Source: Chryseobacterium sp. JUb7 | GTDB taxonomy: Bacteria; Bacteroidota; Bacteroidia; Flavobacteriales; Weeksellaceae | Direction: 5' to 3' | Assembly (NCBI RefSeq): GCF_024806495.1 | Contig: NZ_JANUFF010000011.1 | Span: 1 to 64,000, forward strand | DNA length: 64,000 nt | Shown here: positions 33,598-42,658 of the stretch, one piece after another | How positions within the stretch are numbered: position 1 is the first letter of the stretch | How the letters are laid out: each line of letters begins with the position of its first letter | The notes under the pieces: model-generated | Databases searched by the model: none | What the model was told of the DNA's origin: nothing | Seen by the model: only the letters and a program-made list of their open reading frames with translations | Translations under genes and position numbers: made by a program

Positions 33598-33630
33598 AAA
33601 AGGGTAACTAAATATTCAGCTACCCTTTTT
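33598..33630 (-). terminator. Terminator between VOC and SRPBCC genes
   Basis: AAAAGGGTA (33598-33606) and TACCCTTTT (33621-33629) form a 9-bp stem just beyond the stop of the 33653 gene, with A-rich flank for minus-strand termination. Confidence 0.65.
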
Positions 33631-33652
33631 ATAATTTAGTTTAAATATAAGA

Positions 33653-34084
33653 TTATTTTGTGTATTCTTCGTTATAGTTCACCATCCAATGAACACCGAA
33701 TTTATCCTGAAAGCTCCCAAAATAGTCTCCCCAAAACTGATCTTCTATCGGCATTTCAATATTTCCACCTTCTGAAAGCCCTTTGAAAAGCCTGTCTGCT
33801 TCATCTCTCGATTCAGGAAAAATTGATACGTAATTGTTATTCCCAACATTCAGTTTTTGTCCAAAGCTGGGAACAATGTCCGATGCCATCAACAAGTCTC
33901 CACCGATAGGAAGTGCAATATGCATCACTCTGTTTTTTTCTTCTTCTGATAAATTTTCCGTTCCGGGAGCATTTCCCATTTTGTGAACTTCCCCAAGAAA
34001 TTCGCCTCCAAAAACAGATTTATAAAAAGTGAAAGCTTCTTCTGCTTTTCCATCAAAATTTAAGTACGGATTTAATTTAGCCAT
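33653..34084 (-). CDS. PhnB-like VOC family protein
   Basis: A 143-residue single VOC domain: NPYLNFDGKAEEAFTFYKSVFGGEF opening, a middle IALPIGGDLLMASDIVPS, and the close FWGDYFGSFQDKFGVHWMVNYN. This group is widespread and unassigned. Same run of small genes as its neighbours. Confidence 0.9.
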   Translation of the reverse strand: MAKLNPYLNFDGKAEEAFTFYKSVFGGEFLGEVHKMGNAPGTENLSEEEKNRVMHIALPIGGDLLMASDIVPSFGQKLNVGNNNYVSIFPESRDEADRLFKGLSEGGNIEMPIEDQFWGDYFGSFQDKFGVHWMVNYNEEYTK

Positions 34085-34219
34085 GATATTTTATTTTAAA
34101 GATTGTTTTTTATTGAGTAGAGTTTGCGACGTGGCAATCTCTTTATTTTAAGCGCTAAGATTTTTAATGATTGAGAATATTTTTCGTTCTTAAAGAATCT
34201 CAGCAATGAGATAGATAAA

Positions 34220-34999
34220 TTAATTTTTCAAAAACTTTTCAATCTCAGTCACCGTAAAATCAATTAATTTTTCATCGAGATTTCCCTCAAAATCAGCCAT
34301 CATATAAGAGCCGTGTGTTGCAGGAAGAATCATTAATTGCGAATCCTTTACCAAACGCCACATTTCAACAATGTGCTCAGGTTTCATTACATCTTTATCT
34401 CCCGAAATAAAGAAAGTCGGAGACTGTATATTTTTCAAAACATCTTCATCCCAGTCTTCAAAAGTCTGCATTCTTCTGCTGTCTTTGTCAAACATATTTT
34501 CAAGTGCCGAAAAGTCAGGATTTAAGTTTAGAAAATTAATTTTAAGAGGTTCGGGCATCGAGTCTAATGATGCTTCCGTCATTCCTTCGAAGAAACCTTC
34601 CATCATTCCGTTTTTTTTATAAAAAGTAGAAGCCACAATTAATTTCTCTACCCGTTCAGGATACAGATAGGCAATCTGCATCACGGTATTTCCTCCATTA
34701 CTGAAGCCCCAAAATGAAGGTTTTTCAATATTCAGTTCTTTCAACAGAGCAACAACATCATGGGCATCCTGTTCAAAAGTCTCAGGAATATCGCGGTGAT
34801 CGGACATCCCGTGGTTTTGCAGATCAATTCCTATCAATTGAAATGTATTTTGCAGTCTTGAAATGACTTCTTTATAGTCAAACAAAATAGAACCACCACC
34901 TCCATGAATCAGTACTAGAGGCTTTCCGGAACCATAGATTTCGTAATACATCCTGATTCCGTTGACTCGTTTATGCCCTTTTTCAACAGGATTATTCAT
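34220..34999 (-). CDS. Alpha/beta hydrolase
   Basis: A 259-residue alpha/beta hydrolase without signal peptide. HGGGGSILFDY forms the oxyanion region, the nucleophile is in GFSNGGNT (Ser, about residue 97), a catalytic Asp lies in FFISGDKDVMKPEH, and His is in PATHGSYM near residue 233. Substrate unknown; esterase or lactonase roles are possible. Two bases separate its start from the stop of the upstream DinB gene, so they are cotranscribed. Confidence 0.9.
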   Translation of the reverse strand: MNNPVEKGHKRVNGIRMYYEIYGSGKPLVLIHGGGGSILFDYKEVISRLQNTFQLIGIDLQNHGMSDHRDIPETFEQDAHDVVALLKELNIEKPSFWGFSNGGNTVMQIAYLYPERVEKLIVASTFYKKNGMMEGFFEGMTEASLDSMPEPLKINFLNLNPDFSALENMFDKDSRRMQTFEDWDEDVLKNIQSPTFFISGDKDVMKPEHIVEMWRLVKDSQLMILPATHGSYMMADFEGNLDEKLIDFTVTEIEKFLKN

Positions 35000-35001
35000 T
35001 A

Positions 35002-35526
35002 TTAATATTTTAAGTCTTTATCAAAATCGTATTTCATTCCTTCGTAACCCAGAATTCTGCGCATCAATCCGATCTGTCCGGAAAGATAGTCTTCACGACC
35101 AATGCACATTCCGACGAAATTAAGAACCGTTTCAGGAAAGAAATCAATGTTCATTCCCATCGGAAAAGCCTTATCCAATTCTTCATCTGCAGCTTCCAGT
35201 AACTTTTGATAAACAAGCGGTGATATAGTATGAAAACTATCTTTTAACTCTTGTAGAGAAGGGTATTTTAAATTTTCATCCAATGCTTTCCCCTGAAAGA
35301 AAAGATCTCTGAATTCAAATTCTTCCTGAAGCCCGAGTACAGTTCCCAATGCATAGCGCATATCGAGAAAGTTACCGGCCATCCAGATGATATGATTGGT
35401 TCTGCCCTCAATTCTTTTTATCGCATCTTCCTCAGAAATTCCGTCAAGAATCATCAGAAAACTTTGGCTATGGCCCCGAAATGCAGGAATGATGATATCT
35501 AATTTTTTTGATTTTGGTGTGTCCAT
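35002..35526 (-). CDS. DinB-family protein
   Basis: A 174-residue DinB-like four-helix protein: LMILDGISEEDAIKRIEGRTNHIIWMAGNFLDMRYALGTVLG contains the first histidine of the metal-binding triad, with further ligands expected near the C-terminal helix (CIGREDYLSGQIGLMRRILG). Members of this fold include bacillithiol-dependent transferases and other metal-dependent thiol or cofactor transferases; the specific role is unknown. In one transcript with the downstream hydrolase. Confidence 0.75.
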   Translation of the reverse strand: MDTPKSKKLDIIIPAFRGHSQSFLMILDGISEEDAIKRIEGRTNHIIWMAGNFLDMRYALGTVLGLQEEFEFRDLFFQGKALDENLKYPSLQELKDSFHTISPLVYQKLLEAADEELDKAFPMGMNIDFFPETVLNFVGMCIGREDYLSGQIGLMRRILGYEGMKYDFDKDLKY

Positions 35527-35730
35527 TGTGTTTGATTTTTTATTGATTTTTTTCCACGGATTTCACAGATTTTCACAGATGATTGTGTTTGTTTGTGAAA
35601 ATATTTGTGGTTTGAGTTTAGTTTTTCTCTCGCAGATTTAGCAAATCAAGCTGATGATTGTGTATAGAAATACGTAAAATTAAAATCTAAGTCATCAACC
35701 AAATCTGCGAGAAATATTTGAATTTTAAGA

Positions 35731-36138
35731 TTACTCCTTTGGCATTTGGGAAAGATCAGCAAATGTTACATTCCAGCCATGGCCATTGATATCCCAGAAA
35801 GAATTTTGATACATCCAGCCGTAATCCTGCGGTTCTTCGTGCTGGTAAGCTCCGTTTGCTACGGCAGCATTTACGATCTGGTCTACTTCTTCACGACTGT
35901 TTAATCCGATAGCCACCAAAACCTGTGTTGTATCTCCTTTTGGAACAGGCCTTTCGGAAAAAGTCTCGAAATATTCCTCTGTTATAAACATCACATAAAT
36001 ATTGTCACTCATCACAATGCAAACGGCTCTTTCATCTGAAATCTGTTCGTTGACTGAGAATCCGATATTCGTCCAGAATTCTTTTGTCTTCAGAATATCT
36101 TTAACCGGAAGGTTTACATAAATTTGGTTGATTTTCAT
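35731..36138 (-). CDS. VOC family protein, tandem copy A
   Basis: A 135-residue VOC (glyoxalase/bleomycin resistance-type) protein: INQIYVNLPVKDILKTKEFWTNIGFSVNEQ at the start and GWMYQNSFWDINGHGWNVTFADLSQMPKE at the end. It is a close paralogue of the next gene, 40 bases away, sharing IYVNLPVKD and the FxDxNGHxW ending. A recent tandem duplication is likely. Substrate unknown. Confidence 0.9.
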   Translation of the reverse strand: MKINQIYVNLPVKDILKTKEFWTNIGFSVNEQISDERAVCIVMSDNIYVMFITEEYFETFSERPVPKGDTTQVLVAIGLNSREEVDQIVNAAVANGAYQHEEPQDYGWMYQNSFWDINGHGWNVTFADLSQMPKE

Positions 36139-36177
36139 TTGGTATTTTTTTAAGTGTTGTTTTAATTTTAGAAATTT

Positions 36178-36588
36178 TTATTCTGTCGGAATCTTAGACA
36201 TATCAGCAAACATCACTTCCCACTGATGTCCGTTTAAATCTGAAAAAGCACGTTGATACATCCAGCCGTGGTCCTGGGGCTCGCTGTATAATGAACCTCC
36301 GTTTTCAATTGCTGTTTGCACCATCTTATCAACCTCTTCACGACTGCTGACCCCAATAGCAAGAAGCGTTTGGGTAGTTTCTCCTTTTGCAACAGGTCTG
36401 TCTGTAAAAGTCTGGAAAAACTCTTCCTTTAAAAACATGGTATAAATATGAGCTTCTTTCATGATAACACAAATGGCTTTATCATCTGAAAACTGTTCGT
36501 TAATCGAAAAACCTAATTCTGTCCAGAATGTTCTTGTTTTCTGAACATCTTTTACAGGAAGATTGACATAAATTTGATTGATTTCCAT
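36178..36588 (-). CDS. VOC family protein, tandem copy B
   Basis: A 136-residue paralogue of the 35731 protein (opens INQIYVNLPVKDVQKTRTFWTELGFSINEQ; ends GWMYQRAFSDLNGHQWEVMFADMSKIPTE). The shared edges and inverted positions of residues in the middle indicate duplication followed by divergence. Likely cotranscribed with copy A, and the Crp/Fnr gene lies upstream on the same strand. Confidence 0.9.
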   Translation of the reverse strand: MEINQIYVNLPVKDVQKTRTFWTELGFSINEQFSDDKAICVIMKEAHIYTMFLKEEFFQTFTDRPVAKGETTQTLLAIGVSSREEVDKMVQTAIENGGSLYSEPQDHGWMYQRAFSDLNGHQWEVMFADMSKIPTE

Positions 36589-36666
36589 TTTTGTAATTTT
36601 TTAGTGTTTAAGTTTTAACCAAAATTACCCAGTCTCTATGAGAATCAACTTGCCATAAGACAAGAT

Positions 36667-37257
36667 TTAAATTTTCTTCGGATGAGAAACCAATTCTTTA
36701 CGAATCCGGCTTAGAGAAGTATCTGTAACACCCAGATAGGAAGCGATTTGCTTCAAAGGTGCAAATTGTATAACGTGAGGTTTTTGTTCTAAAAGGTTGA
36801 GATAACGTTTTGTTGCAGATAATGTAAACATTTCTACAGAACGTTGTTTGTATACAAAAAGCTGCTGCGACATCCATGCTCTTCCCCATTCTCTGAGATT
36901 CGGAATTTTATGGAATAACTCCTGAAAAGTTTCAAAACTGAATTTCCAGCATTCGCAGTCTGTAATGCAGACAATATTTTCCTGTGTGGGAATTCTCTGG
37001 AACAATGAAGAAACTTCGATAATGATTTCGTTTTCTACAAAAAAATGTGTCGTTACTTCATTTCCATTAAAATCGTTGACAAACGAACGGGCCAAACCTT
37101 TCTCCAAAATATAGTATTCATTAGCCGTTTTTCCCTCTTCAAGAATATAATCTCCTTTCTGGAAAAAAACTTTTTCATGGGCCTGAAATATCTCTTCGAG
37201 CTCTTCCTGTAGGAAAAATGGGAAATCATAGCAGATTTCTAAGGCTTTGTTCGTCAT
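36667..37257 (-). CDS. Crp/Fnr-family transcriptional regulator
   Basis: A 196-residue regulator. A cyclic-nucleotide-binding-like beta barrel occupies about residues 15-120 (VFFQKGDYILEEGKTANEYYILEKGLARSF), and a C-terminal HTH about 145-190 (KQIASYLGVTDTSLSRIRKEL). No Fe-S ligand cluster like that of FNR is present. The start chosen is ATG 37257, because the in-frame ATG 23 codons upstream lacks homology in this family. Orientation suggests possible control of the adjacent VOC pair; this is inferred. Confidence 0.87.
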   Translation of the reverse strand: MTNKALEICYDFPFFLQEELEEIFQAHEKVFFQKGDYILEEGKTANEYYILEKGLARSFVNDFNGNEVTTHFFVENEIIIEVSSLFQRIPTQENIVCITDCECWKFSFETFQELFHKIPNLREWGRAWMSQQLFVYKQRSVEMFTLSATKRYLNLLEQKPHVIQFAPLKQIASYLGVTDTSLSRIRKELVSHPKKI

Positions 37258-37485
37258 CAAGTCAATGTTTTTTAAGATTTTAAAAATAGAATTTTTATCG
37301 GACCTGATGAAAGATTTATTAAACAAAATGACGGATTGTAGCAGTTAATTTTTGCGTAATCCTTTACATACAAACGTTGTAGACTGTTTATATTGATTAT
37401 AAATTATTAAACGTCTAATTTTAATCATAATTCTTATGTCCTTGTGTCTTGAAACAAAAGAACAAAAAATTCAGAAATAAATCCA

Positions 37486-38697
37486 TTAGAACAAAGAAAG
37501 CTGAATTGGTTTTGGAGGGGATGGTTTCTGCGCATCTCCAAAGACCGTTTTTCCGCCAAAACGCCAGGAATTCTGTCGCTCTTCTTCAATTACCTCCTGA
37601 ATATCGAAATCCGGAGTAAAATCTTTTTCAGTAGCTTCAATAATATGATGAAGTTTGTTCAGGGTTTTTAATTTATCTGAATTTCCGAGCTTAGATTTTT
37701 CGATTCCTGTTTTAAGGATCTGTATGCTCTCATCATATACTTTCGTGGGAACAGGAAACGGGTGACCGTCTTTTCCGCCATGGGCAAAGGAAAATCTTGC
37801 CGGATCTTTAAACCTTGAAGGTGCACCGTGAATCACTTCGCTCACTAAGGCCAAAGACTGCATGGTCCGTGGTCCTACGCCTTCCAGCAATAATAAATCT
37901 TCAAAATTCTGTGGCTGCTGTTCGCGCGTTACATACAGAAGAGCTCCCAGTCTTCTTAAATCTACATCAGAAGCCTGAACATCATGATGATTGGGAAGCA
38001 TCAGCCTTGAAAAATCGCTCATAATTTCTGCAGAATCCGTATGGGAGATGTCCAGAATTCCTTTCCGGTTTTCTGAAGCTTCCGAGTCGGTAAGATTGAG
38101 AATCTGCCCCCTTGAAATCCCATTGATTCCTGTGTGTGGTTCTTCAATAAAAGATTTTATATTTTCCGAATGCCAGTGATAGCGCCTTGCCGTTCCGTCA
38201 GATTCGTGCATTCCCTGCTGAACGACACTCCAGTTTCCATGATCAGAAACAATAAAATTATGTAAATACAGCTGATAACCATCCTGAATTGCCGTGTTAT
38301 CTACTTTGGCAGAAAGTTTACTGGCTCTTACCAGCTCCGTTCCGTTCAAACCTGTCTTGTCAGCAATTTGAAGCAATTCTGACGGTGTATCTCTGGAAAG
38401 CTTTCCTTTTCCACCACAAATATACAATCCCAGTGTTTGAGAATTTGGATTAACAGAACGTTTTAAAGCGCCCATTACCGATGTTGTAATTCCTGAAGAA
38501 TGCCAGTCCATACCCATCACCGCGCCAAAACTCTGAAACCAAAATGGATCAGAAAGTCGACGAAGAACTTCATCTTTTCCGTAATCGGCCAAAATAACTT
38601 CAATAATTGAAAGTCCGAGAATTGACATACGCTCGTACAACCATGGCGGTACTTTGCCATAGTGAAGGGGTAAATCTGCGGTTCCGGAACGTTTCAT
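37486..38697 (-). CDS. DUF763 domain protein
   Basis: A 403-residue soluble protein matching DUF763: starts KRSGTADLPLHYGKVPPWLYERM, contains GMDWHSSGITTSVMGALKR and FEDLLLLEGVGPRTMQSLALVSE (a helix-hairpin-helix-like segment). It ends KPIQLSLF, a short C-terminal peptide resembling a beta-clamp-binding motif (QLSLF). This and the HhH region point to a DNA-associated role, but the function is unknown in the family. Single-gene unit. Confidence 0.88.
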   Translation of the reverse strand: MKRSGTADLPLHYGKVPPWLYERMSILGLSIIEVILADYGKDEVLRRLSDPFWFQSFGAVMGMDWHSSGITTSVMGALKRSVNPNSQTLGLYICGGKGKLSRDTPSELLQIADKTGLNGTELVRASKLSAKVDNTAIQDGYQLYLHNFIVSDHGNWSVVQQGMHESDGTARRYHWHSENIKSFIEEPHTGINGISRGQILNLTDSEASENRKGILDISHTDSAEIMSDFSRLMLPNHHDVQASDVDLRRLGALLYVTREQQPQNFEDLLLLEGVGPRTMQSLALVSEVIHGAPSRFKDPARFSFAHGGKDGHPFPVPTKVYDESIQILKTGIEKSKLGNSDKLKTLNKLHHIIEATEKDFTPDFDIQEVIEEERQNSWRFGGKTVFGDAQKPSPPKPIQLSLF

Positions 38698-38786
38698 TTA
38701 TTATGTAAAGTTAGTTTTATTTATGATTAAATTTTGATGATCGCAATCAGTTTTGAACATTAAGAATTTAATTACCGTATTGAAAA

Positions 38787-38867
38787 TGCTTCGACTTTGC
38801 TCAGCATGACATATCTAATACTAGCTGTTTTTATTGGCGATTAATTTTTAGCAATAGTTATGCTGAG
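38787..38867. repeat. CTTCGACTTTGCTCAGCATGAC intergenic repeat pair
   Basis: CTCAGCATGAC (38800-38810) and, inverted, GTTATGCTGAG (38857-38867), form an 11-bp near-complementary pair, preceded by TGCTTCGACTTTG. This type of element is scattered between genes of Bacteroidetes. It is the only structure seen in the 215-base gap. Confidence 0.45.
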
Positions 38868-38912
38868 CGGATTCACAGCATATTGTTTGTTTTTATTTAT
38901 ATTTAAACAAGA

Positions 38913-39317
38913 TTAATGAATAGAGTAAAAGTTTAAATTTTTATGCTTTTCTTCATCAAACTTTTCATTAAAAATAATTTTATTTCCAAATGGATCATCC
39001 ACGGTGAAAGAAATCGCATCGTAGAATGTTTTTTCCAGCCCCGGACGATTGTATTTGTATTTTTTATCGATCAGTTCTTTATGATAATCTGCCACGCCTT
39101 CACCCCAGATGAAAATTCTGCTTCCCGGAGTTCCGTCCCCATGATGTTCGCTCAGATGAAGAGTGATATTATCTTTTTTAACTTCCATATAAACGGGAGT
39201 ATTGTCTTCGAAATGATGCTCCCAAACGATTTCAAAACCAAGCCAGTCGATGTAAAATTCTTTTGTTTTCCGGTAATCGAAAATTCTTAAAATCGGAATC
39301 ACTTTTTCTGTTTTCAT
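38913..39317 (-). CDS. Glyoxalase superfamily (bleomycin resistance-type) protein
   Basis: A 134-residue single VOC domain with KVIPILRIFDYRKTKEFYIDWLGFEIVWEHHFEDNTPVYMEV and a central LHLSEHHGDGTPGSRIFIWGEGV, the hallmark of the glyoxalase-superfamily group. Ends with VDDPFGNKIIFNEKF. In this group the histidine-rich centre may bind a ligand or metal; the substrate is unknown. Confidence 0.88.
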   Translation of the reverse strand: MKTEKVIPILRIFDYRKTKEFYIDWLGFEIVWEHHFEDNTPVYMEVKKDNITLHLSEHHGDGTPGSRIFIWGEGVADYHKELIDKKYKYNRPGLEKTFYDAISFTVDDPFGNKIIFNEKFDEEKHKNLNFYSIH

Positions 39318-39344
39318 AATTCAGGTTTAATTTCCAATAATAAG

Positions 39345-39372
39345 AAAAAGCACCCTTTTCAGGATGCTTTTT
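39345..39372 (-). terminator. Terminator after the delta-60 repeat gene
   Basis: AAAAAGCA (39345-39352) pairs with TGCTTTTT (39365-39372), with one internal mismatch and an 8-base region between, at the 3' end of the minus-strand gene at 39378. Confidence 0.6.
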
Positions 39373-39377
39373 GATGA

Positions 39378-40889
39378 TTAATTTTTAATTATTTTCTTTG
39401 TTACGCTCTTATCTTTATTTTTGATTTTCAGCATATACACTCCTTTCGGAAGATCTTGAACATTGATGCTGCTTTCATTTTTCCCGGATCTTATCAGACT
39501 ACCGCCTGCAGAATAAAGCTCGAAGGTTTCCAGTTTCTGGTCAGAATACAATATCTCTCTTACAGGGTTAGGATATACAGAAAGATCTTTCTGGTTATTG
39601 ATCAAATCATTTGTTCCCAAAACCAAAGGCACCGATCCATTGAATCTTGCAAGGAAAATATTCGTTGTACCCGCAGATCCGCAAACCATTATTTTCCCGT
39701 CACTCATGACATCCATATCCTTAATAACAGATAAATTACCATATCCCTGTTGTGTTTTTCCGTTGGTTCCGAAAGTTGTATCCAAATTACCTGAGGTTGT
39801 AACTCTAATGAGGCCTATATCAGTATAAGATCCTGAAGCAACAGTTCCAGCCAATAAAATTTTGCCGTCTGAAAGTAATTTCATTGCGCTAGCTGTGTCA
39901 TCCGATGACCCTAAGGCTGTTGTAAAAATACCGTCAGCATTAAAAGAAGTGTCTAATGTTCCGTTCGTATTTAATCTTACGATTGCAAAATCATCTCTGA
40001 CACTTGTATTAAGAAATGCAGATCCGCCTATTAAGATTTTTCCATTACTTTGAAATGCTATTGCCTCAGGTTTATCATTACCTGACGGAGAAATTACGAC
40101 AACATGCTTTCCGTCTGAACTGAATGAGGTATCTAAAGAACCGTTCGTATTGTACTTCGCAACACCGAAATCAGCAAAATTATTTGACGATCCCGCTCCG
40201 TAAGTATAGCTGCCAACTGCAAATTTCCCGTCGCTGTTTATAGCGATACAAAGCGCAGCATCATTATTTCCTGCGAGATCAGTAGTCACCTTACCGCCGG
40301 TACCAAATGTACTGTCTAAAGTTCCGTCTACATTTATTCTTGCAATGGCAATATCTCTGTAAGATCCTGTGAAAGAATGCCCGGCTACCAGAATTTTACC
40401 GTCATTTTGTATGGCAACAGCATTGGCTATATCTTCATTTGTACCAAATGCAACAGTAAGTTTACCGGTACCGTTAAATGTAGTATCCAGTGTTCCGTCT
40501 GCATTCAATCTGATAACAATGAAGTCTTTTCTGTTGGCACTTCCTGCGTCTTCCCAGTATCCTACTGCTACGATTTTTCCATCTGACTGGATTTTCATAT
40601 CCTTCAGCAGCGCATCTTCACCACCTAAATTTATTGTGGTTACTCCATTTGATCCAAAAGTAGTATCAAGCTGATTTGATGAACTGAATCTGTAAAATTT
40701 AAACGTACTGTTCATGTTATACGTTCCGATCACCATTCTTTGGTTGACATCTACTTCGATACACTGCCCGTAAGCTCCGCTGTTATAAACAGAGAACCCT
40801 GAATTTCCATAAGTAGTATCCAAAAATCCGTCTTGTGAGAACCCTAAAGCAAAAGCCAGGGTTGATAATAATGATAAAATGCGTTTCAT
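39378..40889 (-). CDS. Secreted delta-60 repeat protein with T9SS sorting domain
   Basis: A 503-residue protein with an N-terminal signal peptide (about 1-18), then about seven tandem repeats of some 55 residues with the delta-60 repeat consensus (DGKILVAGHSFTGSY, FxVARLNxDGTLDTTFGxxGK; each ends with a TFG or SF turn), and a C-terminal T9SS type A sorting domain (about 430-503, VYPNPVREILY). Beta-propeller-like repeats of this type mediate binding at the cell surface. No enzymatic domain. A -7 box TAGTTTTG lies on the minus strand at 40907-40914, 18 bases upstream of the start. Confidence 0.88.
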   Translation of the reverse strand: MKRILSLLSTLAFALGFSQDGFLDTTYGNSGFSVYNSGAYGQCIEVDVNQRMVIGTYNMNSTFKFYRFSSSNQLDTTFGSNGVTTINLGGEDALLKDMKIQSDGKIVAVGYWEDAGSANRKDFIVIRLNADGTLDTTFNGTGKLTVAFGTNEDIANAVAIQNDGKILVAGHSFTGSYRDIAIARINVDGTLDSTFGTGGKVTTDLAGNNDAALCIAINSDGKFAVGSYTYGAGSSNNFADFGVAKYNTNGSLDTSFSSDGKHVVVISPSGNDKPEAIAFQSNGKILIGGSAFLNTSVRDDFAIVRLNTNGTLDTSFNADGIFTTALGSSDDTASAMKLLSDGKILLAGTVASGSYTDIGLIRVTTSGNLDTTFGTNGKTQQGYGNLSVIKDMDVMSDGKIMVCGSAGTTNIFLARFNGSVPLVLGTNDLINNQKDLSVYPNPVREILYSDQKLETFELYSAGGSLIRSGKNESSINVQDLPKGVYMLKIKNKDKSVTKKIIKN

Positions 40890-41082
40890 TGGTTTTTTAA
40901 TTTTTGCAAAACTATCTTTTTTTTACAAATAGAATGCAACAATCGTATTAAAACAATTGAAAATATTAATTAACAAGCAATGAATCCGATAATTATTTTC
41001 GTGACCAGTCCTGAAATATTAAATGAACCACCCTGATTAACCGGGTATAGAATCGGGATTTTTTCCTGCTTTCTTATTTGGA

Positions 41083-41436
41083 TTACCCTTGCTGGTGCTG
41101 AAGAATATTAACTGAGTTTCCAAACGGATCTTTTACATAAAAGCGGCGTACTCCCCAATCTTCATTCGTCAAATCATATATAATTTCAAAATCTGAATCC
41201 TTGCATTTTTGATATATTTCATCAACATTATCCACTTCAATTGAAAAATCAGGAACTTCGGTGTTATTTCCGCCCTGAATCGCAAAACTGATCTGAACTT
41301 TGGATTCTTCATCATTCCCGAAAGTTTTAATCCAGCCATAATCCATTACAGTTTCAAGACCTAATATTTCATGATAAAAGATATCTGCTTTTGACAAATC
41401 ATCTGTTTTAATATTGGTGACCATTCTTTTTACCAT
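41083..41436 (-). CDS. VOC family protein
   Basis: A 117-residue VOC domain: VTNIKTDDLSKADIFYHEILGLETVMDYGWIKTFG opening and WGVRRFYVKDPFGNSVNILQHQ ending. The start is ATG 41436, since the upstream codon used by a longer reading is a TTG. Ligand unknown. Last gene of the VOC/SRPBCC minus-strand run. Confidence 0.85.
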   Translation of the reverse strand: MVKRMVTNIKTDDLSKADIFYHEILGLETVMDYGWIKTFGNDEESKVQISFAIQGGNNTEVPDFSIEVDNVDEIYQKCKDSDFEIIYDLTNEDWGVRRFYVKDPFGNSVNILQHQQG

Positions 41437-41467
41437 TTTAAATTCAATTTTGGAAATTCTTACTACC

Positions 41468-41506
41468 AAAAAAGCCCTGTAAAAATAATTTTCACAAGGC
41501 TTTTTT
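41468..41506 (-). terminator. Terminator after tpx
   Basis: AAAAAAGCC (41468-41476) and GGCTTTTTT (41498-41506), with an inner TGT/ACA pairing after one mismatch, form a stem for the minus-strand tpx transcript. Confidence 0.7.
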
Positions 41507-41524
41507 AGAAAATTTTATTTCTAA

Positions 41525-42022
41525 TTATTTTAAAGCTGACAAAGCTGCTTCATAATTCGGTTCGTCAGCAATTTCTGAAACCTGCTCAGTGTAAACCACT
41601 TTATTATCAGCATCAGTTACGATTACCGCACGGCTCAACAGTCCTTTCAATGGAGAGTCTGCAATCGTAAGCTCATTATCATCACCGAAACTGCTTCTGA
41701 AATCAGAAAGTGTTTCTACGTTATTCAATCCTTCCGCAGCGCAAAATCTTCCCAATGCAAATGGTAAATCTTTAGAAACATTGATTACCACTGTATTTTC
41801 TAAGTTAGAGGCTTCTTCATTGAATTTTCTTGCAGAAGATGCACACGTTGGGGTATCAATACTTGGAAAAATATTAAAAACTTTTTTCTTACCTCCGAAA
41901 GTTTCCAGAGTTTTTACATTTAATGCTGAATCTACCAGAGCAAAATCTTTAATTGTAGTTCCTACTGTTGGTAAATTTCCAATTGTGCTTACCGGGTTTC
42001 CTTTTAATGTAATATTTGACAT
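41525..42022 (-). CDS. tpx: Thiol peroxidase (Tpx-type atypical 2-Cys peroxiredoxin)
   Basis: A 165-residue peroxiredoxin that reduces lipid and hydrogen peroxides with thioredoxin. Peroxidatic C60 in SIDTPTCASSARKFN and resolving C94 in GRFCAAEGLNNV match the Tpx pattern (E. coli C61 and C95). The length is right and the start gives MSNITLKGNPVSTIG, typical. Cytosolic here, with no signal peptide. Monocistronic and divergent from the secreted protein at 42191. Confidence 0.95.
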   Translation of the reverse strand: MSNITLKGNPVSTIGNLPTVGTTIKDFALVDSALNVKTLETFGGKKKVFNIFPSIDTPTCASSARKFNEEASNLENTVVINVSKDLPFALGRFCAAEGLNNVETLSDFRSSFGDDNELTIADSPLKGLLSRAVIVTDADNKVVYTEQVSEIADEPNYEAALSALK

Positions 42023-42190
42023 AAATTATTTTTTAAATGTTTTTCAAATTTAATCAAAATAGAAAATTTATCTTATCAATAAATGGTTAAATAATTCTTA
42101 AAGTGAAAATAAAAGTACTTATCTCTGACAATCATATTTTTAAACTGAAATTTAACTATATTCGCAAACTTTTTATAAAAATTAATAACT

Positions 42191-42643
42191 ATGCGAAGAA
42201 AAATTACTCTCCTTTTATTCGCAGTACCGTTTCTTGGATTTGCTCAGTCTGTGATTGGGAATATCAATTCCGGAGCTGTTTCTGCGGATACTTTTGCGCA
42301 TTCTGTCGGGGAAATCTTTGTTATCCCTACTGATCCTGATCAGAATAATTCGGGAACAATGGGAATGCTTTATCAAACGGTTTTTCAGGTTTTGGGCGTA
42401 AGTGAGCTCGAAAAAGAGACTGTAAAAATCTACCCGAACCCTACTGCAGATTCTGTATATGTAAAATTAAGTTCCAAATCGAAAATCGATGAAGTAGAAG
42501 TCTATGATCTTAGCGGGAGACTTGTCTTAAAAACAAAATTAGAGTCTGACCAACTGAATCTCCGAACTTTAAACCAAGGAGTTTATATGATCACTTTCAA
42601 AAATCCTGACCTGAAACCTATTAAAATTATCAAAAACCCTTAA
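42191..42643 (+). CDS. Short secreted protein with T9SS sorting domain
   Basis: A 150-residue protein: signal peptide about 1-20 (LGFAQ), a short region (SVIGNINSGAVSADTFAHSVGEIFVIP) and then a T9SS type A sorting domain from about residue 75 (IYPNPTADSVYVKLSSKSKIDEVEVYDLSGRLVLKTKL). Nearly all of the mature chain is the sorting domain, so the cargo part is very small. Fifteen bases separate it from the downstream 42659 gene, with which it probably forms an operon. Confidence 0.8.
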   Translation: MRRKITLLLFAVPFLGFAQSVIGNINSGAVSADTFAHSVGEIFVIPTDPDQNNSGTMGMLYQTVFQVLGVSELEKETVKIYPNPTADSVYVKLSSKSKIDEVEVYDLSGRLVLKTKLESDQLNLRTLNQGVYMITFKNPDLKPIKIIKNP

Positions 42644-42658
42644 AAAACTATTTAAAAC

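Noticed and set aside
40960-41070. Terminator near 41030-41065
   Set aside because: A bulged CCC(t)GATT/AATCGGG stem with T run points on the plus strand, where no gene ends; left uncalled.
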